Below, in pieces: positions 20,691 through 28,645 of a stretch of 64,000 nucleotides of DNA. The notes under the pieces are model-generated. The model saw only the letters and a program-made list of their open reading frames with translations. It made no database searches and was not told where the DNA came from. The first letter of the stretch is position 1; each line of letters opens with the position of its first letter. The stretch comes from JAJFUI01 sp039698035. GTDB lineage: Bacteria > Planctomycetota > Planctomycetia > Pirellulales > Thermoguttaceae. The stretch lies in NCBI GenBank assembly GCA_039698035.1, contig JBDKSW010000009.1:1-64000 (forward strand), read 5' to 3'. The position numbers were made by a program, and so were the translations under genes.

Positions 20691-23546
20691 GTGCATCTCG
20701 TTCGACTCTGCCTGATCTTGCTCGTCGTCCTTCTGTCGTTGGGCGAACAGCTCCTTGCCCAGCAGCAGCCGGCCGAGACGTTTGCCGTTGAAAAGACCTA
20801 CGACAGCAGGCCGTTCGAGTACCGCCAGTTCCTCTTGGCCGAGCGGGCCCTGTTTCGCATCGAGCGGCTGACGTACCCGTCGCCCGTGACGACCTCGCTG
20901 CCCCAGAACAACACGATTCCGGCCGACTTGTACTTGCCCAAGCAGCTTCGATCGGGCGTGAAGTATCCAGCCGTCATCTGCCTGCACATCCTCGACGGCA
21001 ACGAGCCGCTCACCGAACTGGTCTGCTCGGTGTTGGCCTCGCGCGGCATTCCGGCCATCTCGTTCAAGCTGCCGTACTACGGCTCGCGCGGCGGCTCAAA
21101 AGGCCCCGAGGCAATGGCGTCCGACCCGAAAATGTTCCTGGACGCGATCCACCAGGCAGGCGAGGATATTCGCCGCACGGTCGACCTGCTGGCGTCGCGG
21201 CCCGAAATCAACCCCGAGCGAATCGGCATCACCGGCATCAGCCTCGGTGGGATCATTGCCGCCTCGGCTGCCGGCGCCGACGCGAGGCTCTATCGGGCGG
21301 GCCTGCTTCTTTCCGGCGGCGACGTTCTCGCAGTGGTCAACCACGCCCGCGAGACCCGCCCGCTGAGCGCGATGATTCGCGGACTGCCGCCGGCGGAGCG
21401 CGCGGCCGTTGAATCGCAGATGAATGCGTCCGATCCATTGCGATACGCGTCTGCCCTGCGTGAGCGGGCCCAGGCAGGCCGCGTGTTGATGCTCAATGCG
21501 GCCCAAGACGAGGTGATTCCGCGCCGGTGCACCGAGAAGCTGGCCGAGGCGCTGGGCATTTCCGACCGCGTCGTCTGGTTCCCGGGCGTGGGTCACTATA
21601 CCGTCGTCGCCGAGCTGCCCAAGGCGTTGCAGGCAACGGCCGATTTCTTCGCCCAGGACCTGCCCGGCGACGCGCGGACGACAACGCCTGCTGAAATTCC
21701 GCCGGCCGGCCGCTCGCCGTTGGGGCGGCTCGTCGAGGTTGCGGGGCAGGCCATCGCCATGTTGACCGCCGAGCCGGACGAAGGACGCTGCCACTCGGCC
21801 GATGTGGAACTGTCGGCCGCCATGATGCCCACATCCTTCCACGTGCGATTTGTGCGCGGCTCGCGAGGCCGGTTTGCGATTCATGGCCGCTTGCCGGAGA
21901 TCGGCGACCTCTGGGCCGGCCAAGGCCGCTCGCCGTGGCTTTGTGTCGGTGGAAAGACGATTCTGGTTGGCTCGCAGCGCCCGGTCGAAAACGGCAATCT
22001 GCTCGCCTACGTCGAGCCGCATCACCAACTCAAGCTGCGCGTGGCCAAGGGCGTTGCAGACAGCGTCCGCTTGGCCCCCGAAATCCTCGATCCGTGGGTC
22101 ATGGTGAACGCCGATCCGCCGACCTCCGGCGCCTTGACAGCTCGGATCAAGAGCCAGCCGCTTTGGCGACTTTCAGTGACGTTCGATCACGACGGCGCAA
22201 CGCCCACGCGGGCGGCCCTCATCACGGAATTGGTCGGTCAAAGCGTCGTTGTCGCGACGGTCACGGTTCACGACTGGCGGACCAACGCGGTGGCGTCCGA
22301 CGCGCTGTTCGAGCCGCCGGCCGGTTTGCCACGGCAAGAAGTCGAGCAGAAGGATTTGCTGCGCGTGTTTGCGGCGGCCGTGAACTTCGCGCTGGATCGC
22401 GCGGAACCGGCCCCGCCGCGTCCGCCGGTCGGCCGTCCTTCCGATCGTGGCGCCGTGCCGTTGGCCACGCCGTCGATCATCGCCCGCGATCCGGCCGGCC
22501 ACGGCCTGCTTTGCCGCAGTCAGGGCAAGACCATCCTGATGGTCTCCGGCGCGCCGACTGAGATGGGCGCCGCCCACGGTGCATTGCTTGCCACGTTGGC
22601 CCGACAAATGACGGAGCGAGTGCTGTACCTCGTTGGCGGCCGCGACACGATCCACTCGGGCCAATGGTTCCTTGATCGCATGGTGGAAACCGAGCGCCGC
22701 GCCGCGCCGCACATCCCGCCCAGGTTTCGTGAGGAGTGCGACGCGCTGGGACGGGCGGCGGGCATTTCGCCGCGCGACGCGCGATTGGCGAACCTGTTCC
22801 CCGAACAGGTTCATGGCAGCGTTGCCGCTTTGAAGGGCGAAGCCACCGAGGGCGGCCGAGTGCTGCACGCCTGCGTGATCGACGACGCCCACGATATCGA
22901 CCTCCGCGACGCCGCCGTGCTGCAGCTCGTTATGCCCGAGGGCCGCAACCGGTGGCTGAGCATTAGCTATGCGGGCTTCGTCGGTGTGACGACGGCCATG
23001 AACGATCGCGGACTTTGCATGGGAGCGACAGGCGGATACGGCGACCCGGTGGACGGTATCCCGACAAGCCTGCTGGTGCGCGATGTCATGGAGCGGGCCG
23101 CCAACGTCGACGAGGCCCTGGCCATCCTCCGGGCCGCGCCACGTGCGTGCGAGCATGACTATGCCCTGAGCGACCGATCTGGCGCGGTTTGCGCGGTGCA
23201 TTGCACGCCGCGGGCCGTGACCGTCGTCGGGCCAAGCCAGCGCCATGCAGAGTCGCCGGTTGCGCCTGAGGACATGGCGATCGTTTCGAGCGATGGTCGG
23301 GCGAAATCGCTCAATCAGCGGATCGCCGCAAACAACGGCCGCATCGACGTTCCCCGTTTGATCGACATTCTCAAACGGCCTGTCGCCACGCAGGCGAATC
23401 TGCACAGCGAGGTCTTCGTGCCCGAGACGCTCGACGTGTGGTTTGCCAATGCGACGCGATTCGGCCCAGCTTGCGACGAGCCGTACTTGCGGGTGAACTT
23501 GCGCGAGCTGATCGAGTTCTACACGCGGCAGAACGCCGGGCTCTGA
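20691..23546 (+). CDS. secreted alpha/beta hydrolase - C45-like acyltransferase fusion
   Basis: A 951-aa exported protein with three parts. Residues 1-24 are a signal peptide. Residues about 45-320 form an alpha/beta hydrolase: nucleophile Ser184 in GITGISLGG, acid Asp273 (AAQDEVIP), His302 (GVGHYTVV). Residues about 345-565 resemble a LolA-like or DUF2092-like lipid-binding sandwich (VTVHDWRTNAVASDALFEPP). Residues about 600-951 resemble the C45 acyltransferase/hydrolase family (VSGAPTEMGAAHGALL, then RVLHACVIDD with Cys728 as a candidate N-terminal nucleophile, and AGFVGVTTAMNDRGL). The start is GTG at 20691 with GGAG seven bases upstream. Substrates are unknown; amide or ester cleavage is likely for both catalytic parts. 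Confidence 0.85.
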   Translation: MHLVRLCLILLVVLLSLGEQLLAQQQPAETFAVEKTYDSRPFEYRQFLLAERALFRIERLTYPSPVTTSLPQNNTIPADLYLPKQLRSGVKYPAVICLHILDGNEPLTELVCSVLASRGIPAISFKLPYYGSRGGSKGPEAMASDPKMFLDAIHQAGEDIRRTVDLLASRPEINPERIGITGISLGGIIAASAAGADARLYRAGLLLSGGDVLAVVNHARETRPLSAMIRGLPPAERAAVESQMNASDPLRYASALRERAQAGRVLMLNAAQDEVIPRRCTEKLAEALGISDRVVWFPGVGHYTVVAELPKALQATADFFAQDLPGDARTTTPAEIPPAGRSPLGRLVEVAGQAIAMLTAEPDEGRCHSADVELSAAMMPTSFHVRFVRGSRGRFAIHGRLPEIGDLWAGQGRSPWLCVGGKTILVGSQRPVENGNLLAYVEPHHQLKLRVAKGVADSVRLAPEILDPWVMVNADPPTSGALTARIKSQPLWRLSVTFDHDGATPTRAALITELVGQSVVVATVTVHDWRTNAVASDALFEPPAGLPRQEVEQKDLLRVFAAAVNFALDRAEPAPPRPPVGRPSDRGAVPLATPSIIARDPAGHGLLCRSQGKTILMVSGAPTEMGAAHGALLATLARQMTERVLYLVGGRDTIHSGQWFLDRMVETERRAAPHIPPRFREECDALGRAAGISPRDARLANLFPEQVHGSVAALKGEATEGGRVLHACVIDDAHDIDLRDAAVLQLVMPEGRNRWLSISYAGFVGVTTAMNDRGLCMGATGGYGDPVDGIPTSLLVRDVMERAANVDEALAILRAAPRACEHDYALSDRSGAVCAVHCTPRAVTVVGPSQRHAESPVAPEDMAIVSSDGRAKSLNQRIAANNGRIDVPRLIDILKRPVATQANLHSEVFVPETLDVWFANATRFGPACDEPYLRVNLRELIEFYTRQNAGL

Positions 23547-23556
23547 GCGAGCGGCG

Positions 23557-23982
23557 CTACTTCTCCATCGGCGAGGTGGCCGCCTGGAGGAACCGTCCGC
23601 CGCTCTCGTACCAGCCGCCCTTCGTGAAGCGGCACCAGCTCAGATCGATCAGGAACCCGAACCAGCGGCCGCGTCCGTCCTCGAGCGAGGCGATCATTCG
23701 ACGGTGCGGCAGCGGCTTTTGGTGATAAAACCCCAAGCCATTTTCGGAAAGATGCCGGCCCACCACGACTACCGTCGCGCCTTCGGGCGTGACACCGTCG
23801 GCGGCGACGGGCGTCAGGTGGACCAAACATGGAAACGGGTAGCGGTTGTTGCGCCGCCGCTCCATGAGATCGTTCCGTGGATACAACGCGGTCAGCAGTC
23901 CCCAAACTTGGGTGCGGACTTCGTCGTCCAATCCGGTTTCCGATCCGCCAAGAAGATCGAGTTGCGGCATTGGCAATCTCAT
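23557..23982 (-). CDS. PilZ-like domain protein
   Basis: A 141-aa protein with features of a PilZ domain: the RxxxR-like ERRRNNRYPFP near residue 40, a following beta-rich stretch, VVVVGRHLSENGLGFYH matching the second motif with His in place of the usual Asp or Asn, and a C-terminal IDLSWCRFTKGGWYESGGRF. PilZ domains bind cyclic-di-GMP. The altered second motif makes ligand binding uncertain. Start is the ATG at 23982, preceded by GGGGGAGG; a GTG at 24003 is also open. It faces the 951-aa hydrolase gene tail to tail with a 10-base gap. Confidence 0.7.
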   Translation of the reverse strand: MRLPMPQLDLLGGSETGLDDEVRTQVWGLLTALYPRNDLMERRRNNRYPFPCLVHLTPVAADGVTPEGATVVVVGRHLSENGLGFYHQKPLPHRRMIASLEDGRGRWFGFLIDLSWCRFTKGGWYESGGRFLQAATSPMEK

Positions 23983-24148
23983 GGAGCCTCCCCCGGTTGC
24001 CACTGATCAATGCCTCGGAGCAACCAGCATCGGATTGCTCCAGGCCTGCGAGACAAGTCATTCGGCCTGTCCTAAAGATGAGCCACGCCAGGACCGGCCA
24101 TCTAAAACCTAGGTCAGGTTCCGGGGGATGTCAAATGACGAGGGCCGG

Positions 24149-24850
24149 CTATTGCTTCTTGCGGAACGTTAGTGCAGAGGTCAAGAGCAGCTCCTGCATG
24201 GCTTCGTTTTTAGGCAAACCAAAACAGATTATTAGGACGACGGTTGTATCGTTGGCTCGGGTGGCGAAGCTGACTTGGTACTCTTCTTCCATCACTCGAT
24301 TGTTTTGCGCATTACGTATCGCCGCTGTGCCGCGATGCTCGCAGCCGCAAAACGTCAGATTACCGATCTTTCCTGATTCGATCGGCGTTTGCTGCCAATC
24401 GGGACCGCGGTCTTTTAAAGCCGGAAGCATGCGATTCAGTGCGCTCTCGGTTGTTTCAGATGCCGGAGCAGCCAAGACAATGTATGAAACTGTTGGCCTC
24501 CTTCCATTCGCTTGCATCTCTCCTACCCAGTTCACTTGATTGTTTGGGCAAGCACTGCCTTCAACCCCTGGATAGTCCCTGCGTAGGAAGCCTTTAGGAG
24601 GTCGAATTTCATAGTCGTCGACGTCCTCATAGGGATCCAATTGATCCAGTATTGCCGGATTAGGCGTCCAAACGATTGGGCCAATGGGCGGCTGCGAAGG
24701 TGTCGGCGCTGGCGTCGCGGCCTGTGCCGTGGCATCGCCTTGCGGGGCGTCATTCCGATACGAGGCCGGCGTCCGGTCGCAGCCGAACTGGGCCAGGATG
24801 CCTGTCAACAAGATGGCGGCCGCAATCGCAAATCGTTTCGGACTACGCAT
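24149..24850 (-). CDS. hypothetical lipoprotein
   Basis: A 233-aa protein I do not recognise. The N-terminus MRSPKRFAIAAAILLTGILAQFGC is a lipoprotein signal with Cys near residue 24, followed by a Pro/Ala/Thr linker and a folded region with several cysteines (SACPNNQVNW, LTFCGCEHRG). The start is fixed by AGGAG nine bases before the ATG at 24850. The gene is visibly richer in A and T than its neighbours, especially in its first half on the + strand display, which could mean recent acquisition or relaxed selection. It stands alone. Confidence 0.72.
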   Translation of the reverse strand: MRSPKRFAIAAAILLTGILAQFGCDRTPASYRNDAPQGDATAQAATPAPTPSQPPIGPIVWTPNPAILDQLDPYEDVDDYEIRPPKGFLRRDYPGVEGSACPNNQVNWVGEMQANGRRPTVSYIVLAAPASETTESALNRMLPALKDRGPDWQQTPIESGKIGNLTFCGCEHRGTAAIRNAQNNRVMEEEYQVSFATRANDTTVVLIICFGLPKNEAMQELLLTSALTFRKKQ

Positions 24851-24949
24851 AACCGTGTTTCTCCTGAGAAAAGATGAGCCCACACCGACAAGCCTGGTGG
24901 CAACGGCCGTTTGCCGTCCCCCAACTCTCCAGCCTCTAGCCCCAAATTC

Positions 24950-27133
24950 CTACATTCGCTTCACGGCGTTGAACCGGCAGACCTCGAAGCAGCGGCCGCA
25001 CTTGATGCACCGCATCTGGTCGATGATGTGCGGTTCCTTGCGGACGCCGCTGATGCACGTGACCGGGCAGTTCCGCGCGCAGACCGTACAGCCGACGCAC
25101 TTCGCCGCGTTGATCTCGTAATGGATCAGCGACTTGCATTTGTGCGCCGGACAGCGACGCTCGGTGACGTGGGCCACATACTCGTCGCGGAAATGCTCGA
25201 GCGTGCTCAGCACCGGATTGGCCGCCGCGCGGCCCAGCCCGCAGAGCGAAGCCCGGCGCATCAGCAGCCCGAGCCGCTTCAGTTTGTCGAGGTCTTCGAG
25301 TGTGCCGTTGCCGCTGGTGATGCGTTCGAGGATTTCGAGCATCCGCGTGGTGCCCTCGCGGCACGGCGTGCATTTGCCGCACGACTCGTCTTGCGAGAAG
25401 GTCATGAAATACTTGGCGATGTCGACCATGCAGTCGTCTTCGTCGAGGATGATCATGCCGCCGCTGCCCATGATCGAGCCGGCCTTGGCGAGCGTGTCGA
25501 AATCGACGGCCAGGTCGGCCCACTTGGCCGGGATGCAGCCGCCGGCCGGACCGCCCGTTTGAATGGCCTTGAGCTGTTTGCCGCCGGTGGGGCCGCCGCC
25601 GATTGTCTCGACAACCGTGCGGAGCGTCGTGCCCATCGGCACCTCGACCAGCCCCGTGTGGGTCACCTTGCCGGCCAGGGCGAAGACCTTCGTGCCGCCG
25701 CTCTTCTCGCTGCCGATCTGGGCGAACCAGTCGGCCCCGTAGTTGATCACGGCCGAGATGTTGGCGAACGTTTCGACGTTGTTGATGACCGTCGGTTTGC
25801 CCCAAAGCCCATGCTCGGTCGGATACGGCGGCCGCACGCGCGGCTGGCCGCGTTCGCCCTCGATCGAATGAATCAGCGCGGTCTCTTCGCCGCAGACGAA
25901 CGCGCCGGCGCCGAGTCGGATTTCCAAGTCGAAGTCGAAGCCCGAGCCGAGGATGTTCTTGCCCAGCAAGCCCCAGGCGTGACACAGGTCGATCGCCCGC
26001 TGGATGCGTTCGATGGCCAGCGGATATTCAGCGCGGACGTAGAAGAAGCCCTGGTGGGCGCCGATGGCGAACCCGCCGATGATCATCCCCTCGACGACGT
26101 TGAGCGGATCGCTTTCCAACATGCTGCGATCCATGAAGGCGCCCGGGTCGCCCTCGTCGGCGTTGCAGATCAGATAGCGGGTCTTGTCGGCCGCGCCAGA
26201 GGCCATCTTCCACTTCTGACCCGTCGGATAGCCACCGCCCCCGCGACCGCGAAGCTTGGACCGGCTAATCTCCTCGATCACCCAACGCGGGTCGTTCTTG
26301 TCGAGCACCTTGGCCAGCGCTTGGAAGCCGCTGAAGTGAAAATACTCTTCGATGCTTTCGGGGTCGATGACGCCGTTGTGACGCAGGGCCACGCGGCTTT
26401 GCCGGTTGAAGAAGGCGACGTCGCCGTAGAGTTCCAGGAACTTGCGACCGACCGTTTTTCCGGAGACCTCGAACCGCTTGACGGGCCGCCCGCCGACGAG
26501 ATGCTCGCGGACGATTTCGTCAAGGTCGGCTTCGTTCTTGACGCGGTAGAGCGTCCTGTCCGGCCGGACGAGCAGGTGGGAGAAATGGCCCGCCTCGGCC
26601 GTGTTGCACGCCCCGAAACAGCTTGCCTGGGTGATGCGAATCTGTTCGGGCCCGAGACCGGCCGCCTGAAGCTTTTCGGTCAGTGCGGCGGTGAACGGTT
26701 TCGGTCCCTTCCATCCGCAACGGACACTGCCGCAAATGAGCAACTCGCGCGGCGACAGTTTTTCCACCGGCCCGTCCAAGACCCGTCTGAGCACGGGCTT
26801 GCCCTGCTGGATGTGCTGCGTGAAGATTTCGTGAACCAGTTCGCGGCTCACGCGCTCGTATTTCACCGGAAGCTGGCCTGGGATCATGACGCCGACGATC
26901 GGCTCGCGGCTGCATCGGCCTGTGCAGCCGGTTTGGTGAAGCAGGATGTCGTTTCGGCCGGCGGCCGTGATGTGTTTGCGGAACTCTTCGAGCACCTCGC
27001 GGCTGCCCGCGGCATGTTCGCAGGTGGCGGACCCCACCTGGATGCGAACGGGGTTGCCGCTGGCCCGTTGGCACAGGACTTCCTCGGCTCGTTGGGCGAG
27101 CGTTTCATACTGTTGCAAAACTTGGTTGGCCAC
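24950..27133 (-). CDS. NuoF/HydB-like NAD(P)H-linked flavo-iron-sulfur subunit
   Basis: A 727-aa electron-transfer subunit. Residues about 28-115 are a thioredoxin-like 2Fe-2S domain with Cys38, Cys70 and Cys74; residues about 130-200 are a second one with a full set, Cys134, 139, 172, 176. The NuoF core follows: GRGGGGYPTGQKW (NADH site, 297-308), ICNADEGDPGAFMDR (FMN region), and the 4Fe-4S ligands SCGKCTPC plus Cys631. The C-terminus has two 4Fe-4S ferredoxin clusters (679-689 and 709-719). This order is that of NADP-reducing or electron-bifurcating hydrogenase beta subunits (HndC/HydB). No hydrogenase or other Nuo gene is present in the window. The GTG start at 27133 lacks a clear Shine-Dalgarno sequence. 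Confidence 0.88.
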   Translation of the reverse strand: MANQVLQQYETLAQRAEEVLCQRASGNPVRIQVGSATCEHAAGSREVLEEFRKHITAAGRNDILLHQTGCTGRCSREPIVGVMIPGQLPVKYERVSRELVHEIFTQHIQQGKPVLRRVLDGPVEKLSPRELLICGSVRCGWKGPKPFTAALTEKLQAAGLGPEQIRITQASCFGACNTAEAGHFSHLLVRPDRTLYRVKNEADLDEIVREHLVGGRPVKRFEVSGKTVGRKFLELYGDVAFFNRQSRVALRHNGVIDPESIEEYFHFSGFQALAKVLDKNDPRWVIEEISRSKLRGRGGGGYPTGQKWKMASGAADKTRYLICNADEGDPGAFMDRSMLESDPLNVVEGMIIGGFAIGAHQGFFYVRAEYPLAIERIQRAIDLCHAWGLLGKNILGSGFDFDLEIRLGAGAFVCGEETALIHSIEGERGQPRVRPPYPTEHGLWGKPTVINNVETFANISAVINYGADWFAQIGSEKSGGTKVFALAGKVTHTGLVEVPMGTTLRTVVETIGGGPTGGKQLKAIQTGGPAGGCIPAKWADLAVDFDTLAKAGSIMGSGGMIILDEDDCMVDIAKYFMTFSQDESCGKCTPCREGTTRMLEILERITSGNGTLEDLDKLKRLGLLMRRASLCGLGRAAANPVLSTLEHFRDEYVAHVTERRCPAHKCKSLIHYEINAAKCVGCTVCARNCPVTCISGVRKEPHIIDQMRCIKCGRCFEVCRFNAVKRM

Positions 27134-27439
27134 GGCTATCTGGGACTCGAGTTGTGTGTTGTTGGGGCCCCTCTCCCGCTGGGCGAGGGTTTGGGCGCGG
27201 CGCGCTGGTCTTGGTTCTCAAAGCAATTGCTCAAACCCAAGCCACGTCAGTCCATGAGTTTATCGCCCGCGTCCGCGCGGGGCAAGGCTTCCCCCTCCCA
27301 CTGGCCAACCGCTAGTCCGATTGGTAAGATTCGGCCGTCGCAAAGCGAGAGGCTGTCGCGCTTGGTTCAAGACATCAGGTGGACGCTCGTCGCCGAGGCG
27401 TTCAGCCAGAACCGTCTTCGCGCCCCGGGACGGCTTTGC

Positions 27440-27445
27440 TATACT
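27440..27445 (+). promoter_or_regulatory. -10 box of recA promoter
   Basis: TATACT at 27440-27445, in GCTATACTGTTCATAGG, lies 56 bases before the recA start codon and is the best -10 in the gap. The -35 region is poor (TTCGCG at 17 bases). I see no convincing SOS operator palindrome around it. Confidence 0.4.
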
Positions 27446-27500
27446 GTTCATAGGTTCACACAGCCGCACGCGAAACGCTCATTCAAAGGACCCGCACGCC

Positions 27501-28589
27501 ATGGCCAAGAAGCCCCAAGCATCCGCGAAATCCGCCGGCAAGAACGGCTCGACCAGCAGCATCCTCGACGCCCACCCGATGCTGAAAACGACGGTTGCCC
27601 AGATCGAAAAGGAGTTTGGCGAAGGGGCCATCATGCCGCTGGGCTCGGGCACTACCGCGCCGATCCGGGGCATCCCCACCGGCAGCCTGGCCTTGGATAT
27701 CGCCTTGGGCGGCCAGGGCATCCCCTGCGGCCGTGTCGTCGAGGTTTTCGGTCCCGAATCGAGCGGCAAGACCACCCTGGCCCTGCACGTCGTGGCCAGC
27801 GCTCAGCGCCAGGGCGGCATCGCCGCCTTCATCGACGCCGAGCACGCCCTCGACCCGTCCTGGGCGAAAAAACTGGGCGTCCAACTCGAATCGCTCCTGG
27901 TCAGCCAGCCGGGCTCCGGCGAAGAGGCCATGCACATCACCGAAATGCTCATCAAGAGCAATGCGGTGGATATCATCGTCGTCGATTCCGTCGCCGCCCT
28001 GGTCCCCAAGAAGGAACTCGAAGGCGAGATCGGCGATTCGCACGTCGGCCTGCAAGCCCGACTGATGAGCCAGTCGATGCGCAAGCTGACCGGCGTCATT
28101 GCGAAGTCGAAGACGGCCGTCATCTTCATTAACCAGATCCGCGAAAAGATCGGCGTCATGTTCGGCAACCCCGAGACGACGCCTGGCGGACGGGCCCTGA
28201 AGTTCTACTCCTCGTGCCGCATCGACGTTCGCCGCATTAGCCAGATCAAGGAGGGCGAGAACGTCGTGGGGCAGCGCGTTCGGGCGAAGGTCGTCAAGAA
28301 CAAGGTCGCCCCGCCGTTCCGCGTCGCCGAGTTCGACATGATGCACGACCACGGCATCTGTTACGAGACCGACGTGCTGGATCTGGCGATGGCCCAGAAG
28401 CTTGTCGTCCGCGTCGGCGCCTGGTTCCGCTACGGCGATCAGCAGCTTGGCCAGGGACGCGAGAAGGTCCGCGAGTATCTCAAGGAGAACCCGAAGTTCG
28501 TCGAAGAGCTTCGCGAGAAGATCATGGCCGCCGGCGTCGCCGCCGGGCCTGGCGCAATTGCCGCCGAGCCGGAAGAGACCGTGGAATAG
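27501..28589 (+). CDS. recA: recombinase RecA
   Basis: RecA, 362 aa, forms filaments on single-stranded DNA for homologous recombination and for activating the SOS response. Walker A is GPESSGKTT (residues 84-92); the stretch IIVVDSVAALVPKKELEGEIGD, the L2-loop region around TAVIFINQIREKIGVMFGNPETTPGG, and KVVKNKVAPPF are all conserved. The C-terminal tail is acidic, ending EPEETVE. The start is the ATG at 27501 (MAKKPQASAKSAGKNG). An open frame extends 60 codons upstream but lies across the -10 box. No recX or lexA neighbour is present; the next gene converges on it. Confidence 0.98.
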   Translation: MAKKPQASAKSAGKNGSTSSILDAHPMLKTTVAQIEKEFGEGAIMPLGSGTTAPIRGIPTGSLALDIALGGQGIPCGRVVEVFGPESSGKTTLALHVVASAQRQGGIAAFIDAEHALDPSWAKKLGVQLESLLVSQPGSGEEAMHITEMLIKSNAVDIIVVDSVAALVPKKELEGEIGDSHVGLQARLMSQSMRKLTGVIAKSKTAVIFINQIREKIGVMFGNPETTPGGRALKFYSSCRIDVRRISQIKEGENVVGQRVRAKVVKNKVAPPFRVAEFDMMHDHGICYETDVLDLAMAQKLVVRVGAWFRYGDQQLGQGREKVREYLKENPKFVEELREKIMAAGVAAGPGAIAAEPEETVE

Positions 28590-28645
28590 GCGGTAAGAGC
28601 CCCACGGTCAAGTTGTCGGCGGTGGTTCGAGAAAGAAACGCCGTG

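Noticed and set aside
24911..28132. 1073-codon plus-strand frame covering the NuoF-like gene and into recA
   Set aside because: It is antisense to a gene with intact cofactor motifs and runs out of frame through recA; a by-product of high GC.
24950..28589. A hydrogenase operon including the NuoF/HydB-like gene
   Set aside because: Neighbours are a lipoprotein gene and recA, with no hydrogenase large subunit, maturation gene or NuoE/G partner.
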